Assembly (NCBI RefSeq): GCF_002776525.5
Contig: NC_045434.1
Span: forward strand, 192,128,545 to 192,192,544
Direction: 5' to 3'
Length of the DNA stretch: 64,000 nt
DNA from: Piliocolobus tephrosceles
Taxonomy: Eukaryota > Chordata > Mammalia > Primates > Cercopithecidae
Positions 43,437 to 54,410 of this stretch are shown here, one piece after another. A program made the position numbers and the translations under genes. The stretch's first letter is position 1. Each line of letters opens with the position of its first letter. The notes under the pieces are model-generated. The model was given only the letters and a program-made list of their open reading frames with translations. It had not been told where the DNA came from and did not search any database.

Positions 43437-45349
43437 TGTTATGGGGTCTTTGGGGTGTTGTTTCACCAGCCAGAAGCCTCTGTGGTCGGTGGTGCCTTTG
43501 CCCAAGTTTTGCTGTGGCCCACTGGGTCATTCTGCTCACTTGGCCTTGGCAGGCTGCACTTGGCTTCCACTACTGGCTTGGATCTCATGTCTCCAAGGAC
43601 AAGCCAGGTGCAGAGTGGTGAGGGGTGTGAGTAAGAGTGGCATCCGGCCATTGCGCACAGCCAGGCACACCAGCTGCAGTGGAGGGGGGGGGGGGCAATT
43701 CCAGGCACTGGCATGTGTGCCAGATCCTTGCGAGGCTGTGGGTGGACCAGCTGTACCATAAGCAACTTCCACAGCTGACAGCGGGCAACGCGGTGGTGCC
43801 CAGAAGCTTGGAGACAGCAGGACCCACATGGCCCCAAAGAGGGAGTCACAGTCCTGGCTTAGGGAGCTCGTAGATCTGGGATTTCCAAAGGGGCACAGCT
43901 CTTCTCTCCTTCTTGTCACCAAAACATGGCGAGCAAGGGGCATGTTTCAGCCCTGTTCGTGTTACAGCTCTTTTAGTCCTGCCATTTGGTAGGAACCATG
44001 TTCTTGTCCTGTGTCCAGGAAGAATGAGGTATGCAGACAAGTGGAGGGTGAGCAAGATGAAGGGGAGCTTTATTGAGCAATGGGACAGCTCAGAGGAGAC
44101 CTGCAGTGGGCAGCTCCTCTCCATAGCCAGGGTGTCCTGACAAATGTTCAGCTCTCAGCAGAGAGGGTAGTTTCTCTTTCTCTTTGCAGCTGGTCATCTC
44201 ATCATTTCTTCAGCTCTCAGCAGAGAGGGTAGCTCGTTTTTGCTAGGCAGGTCATCCCAAGGAGTGTCCAGCTCTCAGCAGAGAGGGTAGTTTCTCTCTG
44301 CAGCTGGTTGTCCTGCCATGTTCTTGAGTCTAGCTGAGTCGGGGGCTTTTACGGACCTCAGAGGGGAAGAAGGTGCACACTAACTGGTCCATGGTCAGCT
44401 ATGAGCAGGCCCAGAAAAGGCATCACAAGTTGCCGCTCTGGTCGGCAGGACTGGCAGCCTGGCCCCCAGGCTTCAGGCCCTTCCTGGCTTGAAGGTGGGG
44501 CTTCCCCAGGGAACCACCCCCTTCTGCCCAGGAGCCTGTCTGCCTCCTGCCACTGTCCATGGTGCCCAGGCTGTTTGTGCCAAGGGGCACCTGCAGGCCA
44601 GTGCTGAGCTGCCTTCAGCACCCCCTCAGCCTCCCTCCCATGCTTGTGGATGCTCAAAGTCCAGAGAGGGATGGCATTTCAGTGCTGCCCCAAGCATGTG
44701 CACACCCAGGAGGGTTGCAACAGTACCAGGGCTCAGCCTCAACTTTGCTCTGTGATTGGAGTGGGTGCTGACAGTGGGGAGAGGTCAGGTAGTGGGAGCA
44801 GATACCTCCAACCCTGAAGGGGTAATGTGGGGCCTTCCTGGGCCCCCAAGAATCCAGAGATGCCTGGGTCTGCAGCTGCAACTTGGGGGGCTGCAGCCAT
44901 GCCCAGGAAGGCAGGGGTCCTGTCTGCTCCCAGCTCCTACTGGCTCCGTGGAGCATGACACCATCCCAGGCCCAGCACTGCCTTAGGGCCCCTCTCTGCC
45001 CACCCCTCTGTGCCTGGCCATGCTGTTCCCCTACTGGTGGGTAACTCAGCCTGGCTGCATCGCAGTGGGCTCCAAGGGCAGCAGGTCAGGTGCAGATGGT
45101 GTCACAAGCAAACCCAATGCTTGTCAGCCCACAGGATGGTGCAGGGAGCAAGGTTGAGAATGCAGCAGAGGCTCCAGGCCTGGGAATGGATATCTTGCCT
45201 GGCCATGCAAGGGTGGAGACGATGCAGTTGGCGGCCTTGGGGACTGCCACTGCAGCTCCCACAGCTGCTTCTGCCATTACCACTCATGCCTCTCTACTGC
45301 AGCTGGTTTGATGGCAGCAGCTGCTCTGGATGGTCAGCAGCTGCCATCA
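43437..45349 (-). mobile_element. Long (1.9 kb) LTR-like element, family not assigned
   Basis: GC-rich insert with TG...CA ends that interrupts colinear L1 sequence. Flanks are CTGG (43433) and GTGG (45350), an imperfect 4-bp duplication. On the minus strand there is a TATA-like GTAAAAGC near 44350, a poly-A signal (complement of CTTTATTGAG at about 44069) and three tandem units of about 60 bases with CAGCTCTCAGCAGAGAGGGT (44150-44310). This is a plausible U3-R-U5 order for a solo LTR of class I type, but unusually long. Short GC-rich frames on both strands are shadows. Confidence 0.65.
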
Positions 45350-45974
45350 GTGGGTATATATCCAGAGGGATATAAATCATTCTATCATAAAGACTTATGT
45401 ACGTGAATATTCATTGCAATACTATTCACAATATTAAAGACATGGAATCAACCTCAATACCCATCAGTGACAGACTGGATAAAGAAAACATGGTACATAG
45501 ACACCGTGGAATACTATGCAGCCATAAAAAAGAATGAGATCACATCTTTCACAGGATCATGGTTAGAGCTGGAGACTGTTATCCTTAGCAAACTAATGCA
45601 GGAATAGAAAACCAAATACCGCATGTTTTCACTTGTAAGTGGGAGCTAAATCATAAGAACATATGAACACAAAGAAGGAAACAACAGACACTGTGGTCTA
45701 CTTGAGGGAGGAAGGTGGGAGGAGTGAGAGGAGCAGAAAAGATATTGGGTACTGGCTTAATACCTGGATGATGAACTAATCTGTACAACAAAACTCCATG
45801 ACGCGAGTTTACCTATGTAACAATGTAAGGTATTGTTACATACATATACCCCTGAACCTAAAATAAAAGTTAAAAAAAATAAAGACACAGTCCTGGAGGT
45901 AGGATTTAAAAGAACATCTTAAAAGATAATTTAATGCAGGAGAATCAATTGGTTAGCTCTGTAATGGGAGGTTG

Positions 45975-46210
45975 CATAGGGGAGTAATTAAAAGCATGCA
46001 CAACTTTCTGGGATTCAGTCCTGGTTCAGCTGCTAACCGTGTGACCTTAGGAACCTAACCTCTCTGTGCCTCAGTTTCCTAATCTGTAAAATTAGACTGA
46101 TAACAGAATCATAGTCTTGTGATGAGGGTTAAAGATATAATCTATGTACAGTGCCTAGTCCAGTTTCTAGCATACAGAAGATGCTGCATAAATGTTAGCT
46201 ATTATTATGT
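45975..46210 (+). mobile_element. MIR SINE
   Basis: Sense MIR: TTCAGTCCTGGTTCAGCTGC, CCTCTCTGTGCCTCAGTTTC, CTAATCTGTAAAATTAGACTG and AAATGTTAGCTATTATTATG. Confidence 0.92.
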
Positions 46211-46904
46211 TTCTGAGAGCTCACCTGGGTACACATAACATGGGGCAAGACCAGAGGGTGGAGACCAGTTAGATGGTCACTGAGGTCCCTTCCAAACTAG
46301 TAAATTTCTGAATAAAGCTTTGAAAACTAGTTGCTCACTTTTAAGTAGGAGCTCATTTCCTGTCTTGTTTACATTAAGAAACAGCAGAATATTTTTTCTA
46401 GATAATGCAGATGTGTCCATAATTAGTTCTAATTTGAATTAATAAGATTTTATTATACTTTTAAAGACAAATCTCTCAATATTCCCCATGAAAATATAAA
46501 AAATAATTTCAATATTCAGAAAGTCTATATGAGTTTTAGAAGGATTGTACCATAGTACGATATAAGGGGAAATTGTGGATTAGATAAACTTCCTACTCTA
46601 TGCATCCAGAATCTTTTCATGAGTCTATCTTAAGAGTCCCGGCAAACAAAGTTTCCAGAGTTGTCCTGTTTGCGCAGGGTTCCCCAGGCTGACCTTTCTT
46701 GTCACTCAAGAAAGAGACCCAATGTTAAAAATCAAGCAGTCCAACACCTCCTTTTTGTAATGAGGAAAGTGAGCCCAGAGAGTAGAAGGGGCTTCTCTAG
46801 GAATCCTATTAGGGATATGTTTTGGGGGCAAGGGCATCTCCCTACTATCCCTAAACGCACAGCATATGACTAGCAGTTGCCCCCTTCCAAAGAAAGCTAA
46901 AGAC
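46211..46904. other. No recognised gene; weak MIR scrap
   Basis: A possible decayed antisense MIR lies at 46740-46800 (TTTTGTAATGAGGAAAGTGA). The rest is unassigned. Confidence 0.4.
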
Positions 46905-47235
46905 TAATTTCGCCAGTAATGTATTCATTTAATCATAAATGAATTGCAAATAATTTGCCAATAATGAATTCATTTAATAATAAATGAATTATATACCTAT
47001 CAATGAATTTAATAATTCATTAATTTATAGAATAAATAAAATAATAAATGGATTATTTAATAATGCCAAGTACTATTAAAATTATTAATAATGAGTTAAT
47101 GACATTAATTATTAGACAATTCATTTACTATTGATAATGGTTAGTAACATTATTAAATATTACCAACAATATTATTACTTTTAATAATTATTTAATCATA
47201 TTAGTTATTAAGTAATTCATTTATTATTTTATTCA
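46905..47235. repeat. AT-rich low-complexity region
   Basis: About 330 bases dominated by TAATAAATGAATT, ATTCATTTA and ATTATTAA words on both strands. The word AATTCATTTA recurs with its complement, so local hairpins are likely. No transposon ends are seen. Confidence 0.8.
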
Positions 47236-47329
47236 TTCTACAAACATTTATCTGTGCCTACCATATTCCAGGTAATGTGCAAGCCCTGGAGATAAAGAGG
47301 AGAATACGACAGCATACAGTTGATTCTTG

Positions 47330-48430
47330 CTTTTTAAAATTCACCCTGACAATCTCTGCCTTTTAATTGGGGCTATTTAGACCATCTACATTTAATGGGA
47401 CAGATACAGCTGGGCTTAAAAATACTATCTGACTGTTTGCTTTCTATTTGTCTTATCTGTTCTTTGTTCCTTGTTTCCTCTGCCTTCATTTCAATTTATT
47501 GGATATTTTTAATGATTCCATTTTATCTCATTTTTGGTTTGTAAATTGTATCTTTTAAAGGTAGTTGCTTTAACTTACCTACTTATAGGTAATATTGTAT
47601 CACCTCTCATATTGTGAAGGAAACTTGAAGCAGCATACTTCCATTTTCCTTCTCCTACACTTTTTGTTGCTTTAGTTACACGTCATGAATCCCAAAATAT
47701 ATTGTTATTATTTTTTTCTTTAAACATTTTATTATCTTTTTTTAATTTGAATTTTAAGTTCCAAGATACACGTGCAGGATGTGCAGGTTTGTTACATAGG
47801 TAAATGTGTGCTATGGCAGTTTGCTGTACCTAGCAACCCATCACCTATATATTAAGCACAATATGCATTAGCTATTTTTCCTAATGCTCTCTCTCCCCCC
47901 ACACCACCCCTCAACAGGTCCTAGTGTGTGTTGTTCCCCTCTCTGTGTCCATGTGATCTCACTGTTTAGTTCCCACTCATAAGTGAGAACGTGCAATGTT
48001 TGGTTTTCTGTTCCTGCATTAATTTGTTGAAGATAATGGCTTCAAGCTCCATCCATGTCCCTGCAAAGGACATGATCTCATTTCTTTTTACGGCTGCATA
48101 GTATTCCATGGTCTATATGTATCACATGTTATTTATGCAATCTATCCTTGATGGGCATTTAGGTTGATTCCATTATCTTTGCTATTGTGAATAATGCTGC
48201 AGTGAACATATGTGTGCATTTGATTATCTTTTAAGGTTATTTTGAAAAATTAGAAAAATGGTTTCTATACTTATCTACATATCTGGCATTTCTGATGTGC
48301 TTCAGTGCTTGATATAGATCCAGATTTCTCTTTGATATTATTTTCTTTCTCCTGAAGGGTTTCCTTCAACATTTTATATAGTTATATAGAGATCTGCTGG
48401 TGATGAATTCTTTCATCTCATCAAGAACAG
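47330..48430 (-). mobile_element. Old L1M fragment (two pieces)
   Basis: Antisense L1M of the same region as 32300-33490 (GACAATCTCTGCCTTTTAAT, TGATGAATTCTTTCATCTC). It is interrupted by a younger L1 at 47741-48222 and resumes at 48232. No open frame remains. Confidence 0.75.
47741..48222 (-). mobile_element. L1PA/L1PB 3' end, 5'-truncated
   Basis: Antisense L1 3'UTR and ORF2 end (GATACACGTGCAGGATGTGC, CATAAGTGAGAACGTGCAAT, CATCCATGTCCCTGCAAAGG). Flanked by ATTATCTTTT at 47731-47740 and 48223-48232, a 10-bp target duplication. Confidence 0.92.
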
Positions 48431-49485
48431 ACCAATGCGTGAGCTAATGAACATAGTACGTGGCATCTTTTCAAAGCCTTAGTGCCCTGGGCTGCCAGGT
48501 TGTTGGATGGCTATGTATGTGCTTCCCATGGTTTGTCTTTCTCTCTTTTTTTTCAGCCTATGGGCCTATGTGGCAGGATCAATTATTTGAAGCATTTTCA
48601 TTGCTTTATACCCTTAGTTCTGTAACTGCACAGTTTTTAAAGCTGAAGACATATTATTAATAATGTTAAGATATCTCATCACTCTCACTACCTAGGCAAC
48701 TGATTCTGTTTTCTCCATCTGTGAAATGGGAATTGTGGTCTTTGTCCTCCTCCTTTACAAATCTGTTTACATTTCATAATCTTCTTTTTCATTTTTTCTG
48801 TATCTCTGCCTCTCTAGCTCTTTCCCTCGGTTAAAATTGGCTGTGTGTGTGTCTCAGTTGCAGACACCGCGCAGTGCACCACCTTGCTCCCAGCGGTCTC
48901 TAAACATGTCCTTCTCCTGGCCTGGCCTGCATGAGAGTTTAAGGGAGGAATCTGAGCCCCTGGCTATGGCTGACTTGCTGAGTGACCTTGGTCAGTTGAG
49001 TTTTCTTTCTGGGATTCCATTTTGTCATCTGTGAAAGGGTCACAGCTAGAAGTTAGCTATTTTTTTAGGAAGTCAACATGGTCATTGATTCTGATCCTGA
49101 AGTTGAAAGCAGGTGAATCCTGAACAGTCCAGGGCTTTGTCTCTGTCCTTGGGGACTCATCCATGACTGTAGCCTCCCACCAGTGTCCCTGTCACTCCCT
49201 CTAGTTCCAAACTCTGCCTGCGCCAAGGAGTTCTTCAGGGCAGAGCTATCCCTGCCTTCAGTACTGCTCTCAGCACTGAGGCTGCTCCCCCTTTATGCAA
49301 ATGGGATCCCAATGCGACAGCCTTTCAGTCCCACCTAATGACACCTGTCAGAACATACAAGTTTATCCACAATGGGACTAAGCATTACTTTCCAGCCCCT
49401 TTCTGACATACTCACTATTCTCAGCATTTTTAACCACTTGACTCTCCTTAGTAGGCAAGGCTTGTGTTCCCTCCTCCTTCCTCTA
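48431..49485. other. Mostly unassigned; one MIR
   Basis: A sense MIR lies at about 48945-49050 (GACTTGCTGAGTGACCTTGG, CATTTTGTCATCTGTGAAAG). A second scrap may lie at 48680-48750. The remainder has no recognised repeat and no gene-like frame. Confidence 0.6.
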
Positions 49486-49969
49486 TGAAAATTATCAGAA
49501 TCAAAATGGAGTCACCAGTGCTAAAACAAAAAACAAAACAAACAAACAAAAAACAACCCTGACAGAGCCAGGGAAGGCCAAGAAGGGAGAGTTCTCATAC
49601 TTGTCTATCAGATAAGCTGACAAAATTATCATAAAAGACTGCAAAAATCACAGCCTTGCACAAAAGCCATTGCAGCCTTACACAAAAAATACTTTTGTGA
49701 GGACATCTGCCCAGCAATCTTGGACTGGCATCATCCTTGCTATTGATCTTTGCAGCTACAAATAATTATTTCAAAAACCATTATGTAATCCTTCTCATTT
49801 TTCCTTTAAAAACCTTTGTCTTCCTTTACTTCCATGAAGATGAACATAGTTTCCTATGGCATGCATATTCCCATTGCAATGCCCTCCTCCCCAAATAAAT
49901 ATCACCAAATATCTTTTTCTTGTAGAGAAGCTCTTTAAGGAGCCTCTGTCTTTGTGATTTAGGTTGACA
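49486..49969 (+). mobile_element. Solo LTR, same family as ERV at 23-31 kb
   Basis: A 484-bp sense LTR beginning TGAAAATTATCAGAATCAAA and ending TTTAGGTTGACA. It carries a poly-A signal (CAAATAAATATCACC, about 49891-49905) and the shared blocks CTTACACAAAAAATACTTTT, GACTGGCATCATCCTTGCTA. The flanks (TCTA and CCCT) do not match, so no target duplication is visible. It gives a complete reference copy for the two LTRs of the provirus. Confidence 0.75.
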
Positions 49970-51094
49970 CCCTCAGTGAAGGTCTCATTTCAGAGGACTA
50001 ATTATCTTTCCTATCCATGAGCTTCAGTCAGGTTGACCTAGACCTTTCTGATGTGTTTTAAGAGCTTTGAACTGCAGAGAACAGACATTGATCTGCTTGC
50101 TTATTCCCTCCCGGAAGGCCCTGGGCTACTTAGGCAAATTACTCACTTCAAACCCCACCATCCTTCAAGTCCGTGGTTTAATAGCTTCTCTTACAGAAAA
50201 AAATAGAAACAAAACCAAAAACAACAACAATAAAAACCAAGACAAGCTCCAACTCACTGGATACCCTGCAACATAAAAAAATAGGTTTTCTTGTTCAAGA
50301 TAGGAATTTCAAGTACTTTCTAAGTAATGTGCATGAGCCTTTTGCTATATACAAATTATACCATTCATTCCTCATTGTAGCACTGTGAAGGAGGAACCTG
50401 TATCAGAATGGGTGCAATCAGGAGACAAACCACATAGTAATTTAAACAGGGGAAGTTGAATTTAAAATTATTTGCTCTAATAAATAATTCTAGTAAAGTT
50501 GAAAAGAGAGCTCTGAAGAATTCCCTAAGGCTAAGGGGGAGTATCCAAGGAAGGACACCCTTGAAAGAGGGGGCTCTTCTTTCAAAGATGGACTTCAGAC
50601 CACATTGGAGAATGTGTACTTGCAGCCTGCTGCATGGCAGATAAATTCACTGGGTTGCTTACCGAAGTTGTGGGGCAAGCAGGAAAAATGCTCCAGAGTT
50701 CAGGTAAGATGAAGCTAGTGGGCAGGTGCAGGTACATAGACATTGTTGTTACTGCGCTGTGATCATGAGGACTGGATCATGCTGGATCATGAGGCCAGCC
50801 CACAGTCAGGGGCCACCAGATGTGGGCTGGGGCTGTAAGGTTGCTGAGTGGCCGTGTGCTCTGGGCCTTTGCTCTGCCTCCTGCAGTGTCTTTCCAGAGA
50901 TCTCCATTGACAAACCATAACAATGTGATCACTGTAAAGAATAAATCCATTATTGGACTTAAAGAGTTCAGTCCATGGTTGCAGAGCAGGTCCTGAAGGG
51001 TGAATTTCAAGGTCAGAGGCAATAAGTTCATAACTGCACTGTGCACCCCTGTGGCTACTCAGCTTCCACATGATTCTACACACATTTGAACACT
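49970..51094. other. No recognised gene
   Basis: 50400-50760 has the texture of an old LTR or transposon (AGTAATTTAAACAGGGGAAG, CAGCCTGCTGCATGGCAGAT), not assigned. No frame is gene-like. Confidence 0.4.
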
Positions 51095-51310
51095 GGTATT
51101 AGAAAAATTATTTCATAGTTTTGTCAAAGCTAAGTTATAGGACATACCCTATATATCTTATATGGCCCACCCAGTTCAACTAGGCCTACAAGATGCCACA
51201 TCCCCCATCATAGAAGAATTAATCGCCTTCCATGACCATGCCTTTATAATCGTATCCCAAATTAGCTTTCTAGTCTTATACGTTCTATCATCAGTACTTA
51301 CAACAAACTG
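51095..51310 (+). pseudogene. MT-CO2: Nuclear mitochondrial insertion (tRNA-Asp + COX2 start)
   Basis: 51095-51160 matches mitochondrial tRNA-Asp (GGTATTAGAAAAATTATTTC, TTGTCAAAGCTAAGTTATAG, CCCTATATATCTTA). It is followed by an ATG at 51162 that starts COX2: MAHPVQLGLQDATSPI then EELIAFHDHAF and ISFLVLY. This is the mitochondrial gene order. HPVQLGLQ is the Old World monkey form; human has HAAQVGLQ. Homology stops near 51310 after about 50 codons. Using the mitochondrial code the frame stays largely open apart from substitutions. A short CO1-like scrap may precede it (51078-51090). It is not functional as a nuclear gene. Confidence 0.9.
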
Positions 51311-52484
51311 CTCTAAGTCCATCTGACTTCCTTCCTGGAAGTGAAGAAATTCTCACCCTTTCCCGCAGTGGGAAGATGTATAGTCCTAATAATTGCTGAT
51401 TAATCAATGGCTATATTAATTGCTGCTGAAATTTGGTGATGGTTTCCATGGAATGGTCTGTGACCCAAAGATTAATCTCCAACAACTTTTATATAAAATA
51501 AAAATGGGAAGAGGAGTAACTAGAAGAAAATGCTTAGTATATTCAGAGAAACACATGCGTAAACAAACAAGGAGACAACATGCAAAGCTATCGTGGTTCT
51601 TGATTCTGTAATTAGTCACAAGGCCGTTGTAGATATCCACAGCTTCCTTCTTCCGCGAGTTATTCCATATTTCCATTGTCAGTTCGAATTGCGGGTGGTT
51701 GGGGTTCTTTACCTGGGTAGTGTGGCCCAAACCTTAATTTCTGAAGGGCCTGAGTCCTCCTTTATTCTGCCTTGTTTGGTTGCTGTAAGTTTCCATTAAC
51801 CTTTACTTTGGGGGCATGGGAGTGCTAAGAGGTGTGCCAGAGAACTCCTCTGGGTTGTACACATAGTCCTTCTTGCTTCTCTTATGCAGCGGCAAGCCAA
51901 GTTCTCCATGGTAGTTGGAATAAATCACTCCAGGTAGTAGAGTACACTTTTCTTCGTTGGCTGGTTTGGTGGCATGGGAGCCCCACGTGGCCAGGTGGCC
52001 GTCTCATCTTCTAATTCAGTAGTATCATGGTTGTGTTCCTTGTTGTGTTTCTCACCTGAGGACTAAACTCAGAAAACTAAGCTAGAAGAGCTCAATGTTG
52101 CCAGAATGGGAAGCAAAGGCTCTGTGGGTGGGTTATGAGGTGTGATTCTGTCACAAGTTATGCCCACTTCCACCCCCTGTCTCCTGAGCTCGGGTGTTTC
52201 ATCTAGGGGACTCTGTTTGTCTCTGCTATTGGCAGGTTAAGCTCTCAGTGATAGCAATAGCAGTAGCAGCCTTGATAAGGGGAGGTGCATGTTGTTGAGC
52301 CTATCCGTAGCCTCTGTCCCTGCCACCATGGCCATGTCACTCCTGTTTCCTTTGCTGCTTTAAGCCAATTCATGATGGTTGCTTTATTATGCAGCAAAAG
52401 CTCACCGATACATATTAAAAGGTGTCTGACTTTTTAATGTTTTCTTTACTGGGTTGGGAAATCTGGACTTTATAACAGTGCCTT
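51311..52484. other. No recognised gene
   Basis: I see no clear repeat family and no gene-like frame here. It is not obviously mitochondrial beyond 51310. Confidence 0.4.
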
Positions 52485-53070
52485 AGTGCATGTCTGAAGC
52501 CAGATGCCCAGAGTTCAAGTCTCAGTTCTGCCACCTACTACCGGTGCCTGGGGCTGAGGGCTCTGGGGACAGTGTTTACCCTCAGGTCACCTCTGCAGCC
52601 CAGACCTGGGCAAGACAGACAGGAAGTCTCCTGGAGGCAGCTCAGGGTCTCTTGGGCAGAGGATTTCAGGGTCCCAGAATGATATGTAAAGGGGGCTACA
52701 GTCTGTCTGGGCTCTTCCCTTTGGCCTTGCAGATTCTTCACCCCATGGGGCAGAGCATGGTGGGGAACAGCCCAGATGCAGCCCTCCGAAGCACAGGAGA
52801 CTCTGGTGACTGGTTTAAGGGCAGTTCTACCCTAAACATTTGTCATCTCCCTTCCCCAACCCTTGCCATAGCTCCAAGACCCGGGCCATTGAACAGGTCA
52901 CTTCACTCTTCTTACTTCAGTTTCCTCATCTGTGAATTGTGGACAATAACAGAATCATAGAATCTATACTTCCTGGGATGTAGAGGGGATGAAATAAACA
53001 CATAAATATAAAAATCTTAGAGTACTGCCTGGCCCATCATAAGTGCTCAGGAAATGCTGGCTACTAATTG
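52485..53070 (+). mobile_element. MIR split by a 350-bp insert
   Basis: The left part (GAGTTCAAGTCTCAGTTCTG, CCACCTACTA, ending about 52541) and right part (AGGTCACTTCACTCTTCTTA, CAGTTTCCTCATCTGTGAAT, CATAAGTGCTCAGGAAATGC, from about 52890) are consecutive in the MIR consensus. The intervening sequence is not MIR and includes one copy of the local duplication. Confidence 0.8.
52556..52735. repeat. Local dispersed duplicate, copy A
   Basis: Matches 55119-55290 in the same orientation: GGCTCTGGGGACAGTGTTTA, CCCTCAGGTCACCT, GGGTCCCAGAATGA and CTTCCCTTTGGCC, about 85 % by eye. It interrupts a MIR. The wider insert is about 52542-52890. Confidence 0.88.
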
Positions 53071-53677
53071 TGAGCCAGCATTGTGGGTTTGCACTTGTTT
53101 TCTCTCCAGACCTTGGGGACTCTGGCTCACATCAGTGGACTCAGACCTGCATGGCTGGCTGGGGAGTTTGCCCATTTGCCCATGATTCTCACCCTGTGAC
53201 AAATGCTCCTGCCAGGCCATCCCTGGGCCTAACTGGATCCCTGACCCTGGCCATAGCCTGCACAGGCTCACCTAGCTGTCCCATCGTGGCATAGTCTCCT
53301 CTCCCTCACACAGCTGAGACCCCTTGGTTTAAAAAAAAACATCTGCAACATATGTGGAACTCCAGGGTAGAACAAAGTTCTGCAGGCACAGAGGTAGTAG
53401 CCGTATTGGTGGTTGTTTCTCTAAGGACTTGGAGCTTTTGGGTAATGACTGCACTTAAAATGCTGGCAAAGAAATTAGAGATGAAATTAGCAATGACTTT
53501 CACAGGCTGTTTGGCTTTATGAGAAGTCAATAAAGCTATGAGCCACTCCCTGTAACTGGGGCTCTTTCATCTGCTCTAGGTAAGAATCAAGATCCTTTGT
53601 TTCCTCCTCAGCCCAGCCTCAGAGCCTGGGGCTCCCAATTATGGTAAGCCTGAGGGCAGCCTCTTTTGGGGGAGAAA
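53071..53677. other. No recognised gene
   Basis: 53080-53290 has weak LINE-2-like wording (TGCTCCTGCCAGGCCATCCC). 53330-53600 is unassigned. Confidence 0.4.
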
Positions 53678-54036
53678 TGATTTGGCTGTGTCTCCACCCA
53701 AATCTCATCTTGAATTTCCACATGTTGTGGGAGGGACCTGGTGGGAGGTAACTGAATCATGGGAGCAGGTCTTTCCTGTGCTGTGCTCGTAATGGTAAGT
53801 CTCATGAGATCTGATGGTTTTCTAAGGCGGAGTTTCCCTGCACAAGCTCTCTCTTTGCCTGTTGCCATCCATGTAAGACGTGACTTGCTCCTCCTTGCCT
53901 TCTGCCATGATTGCGCGGCCTCCCCAGCCATGTGGAACTGTGAATCCATTAAACCTTCTTCCTGTCTTGGGTATGTCTCCCAAACCTTCCAGTCTTGGGT
54001 ATGTCTTTATTAGCAGAGTGAAAACCGAGGAATACA
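53678..54036 (+). mobile_element. THE1/MST-type MaLR LTR
   Basis: Sense LTR from TGATTTGGCTGTGTCTCCAC through TTGTGGGAGGGACCTGGTGG and CCATTAAACCTTCTTCC to GAGGAATACA. An internal short duplication of TCTTGGGTATGTCT lies near 53965 and 53992. A matching target duplication is not seen. Confidence 0.92.
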
Positions 54037-54129
54037 GGGGCCTAAGAAAGAAGGATATGTGGGACATCAGTGTCTTTGGGTGGGGCCGAGGTGCATGACA
54101 CGGGAATCAGGGGATGTGATGAGCTCTTT

Positions 54130-54285
54130 TCATCCTTTCAGTGAATTTATAGGGAAAATTGTGGCATTCTCCCCATTTTATGGATGAGGAAACTGCAGCT
54201 CAGCGGAGTAAGACAACGTGTCCAAGGTCATAGGGGTCAGCAGTTGTGACCAGGGTCACCTCTGCTCTGGGCACTTTCCCCTGGT
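54130..54285 (-). mobile_element. MIR SINE
   Basis: Antisense MIR: CCCATTTTATGGATGAGGAA, ACTGCAGCTCAGCGGAG, TGTCCAAGGTCATAGGGG. Confidence 0.85.
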
Positions 54286-54410
54286 CTCATTTAACACTCA
54301 CCCAACCTTAGACCATCACTGTTGCAGCTCCTGCTTTAGAGATGCTGGACTGAGGCTCAGGAGGGGCCAGAATTGTGGCCCATGCCACCTTTAGGCCCCC
54401 TTAACCCCAA
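54286..54410 (-). mobile_element. Second MIR fragment
   Basis: Antisense MIR-like: CTCATTTAACACTCACCCAA, GCTTTAGAGATGCTGGACTG, AGGCTCAGGAGGGGCCAGAA, directly behind the preceding MIR. Confidence 0.6.

Larger units (their letters stand above)
41594..45889 (+). mobile_element. Old L1 (L1PB/L1PA-age) split by three insertions
   Basis: One 5'-truncated sense L1 survives in four pieces: about 41605-41786, 42190-42601, 43191-43436 and 45350-45876. They read colinearly from ORF2 C-terminal half to 3'UTR and A-tail. Outer flanks carry a shared ATWAAAGACACA (41593-41604 and about 45878-45889), the target duplication. Inserted later are an MST LTR (41787-42189), an L1PA (42602-43190) and a 1.9-kb LTR (43437-45349). 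An A-run of about 30 at 41646-41675 is an expansion inside ORF2. Confidence 0.88.

Noticed and set aside
44150..44310. Regular repeats that might suggest a CRISPR-like array
   Set aside because: Only three units of about 60 bases with similar, not unique, spacers in a primate LTR; CRISPR arrays are prokaryotic.
43463..45375. Many overlapping frames of 60-135 codons in GC-rich DNA
   Set aside because: They lie in the 1.9-kb LTR-like insert, overlap on both strands and match no protein family.
51311..51740. Possible continuation of the mitochondrial insertion
   Set aside because: I could not match this stretch to COX2, tRNA-Lys, ATP8 or neighbouring mitochondrial genes on either strand.
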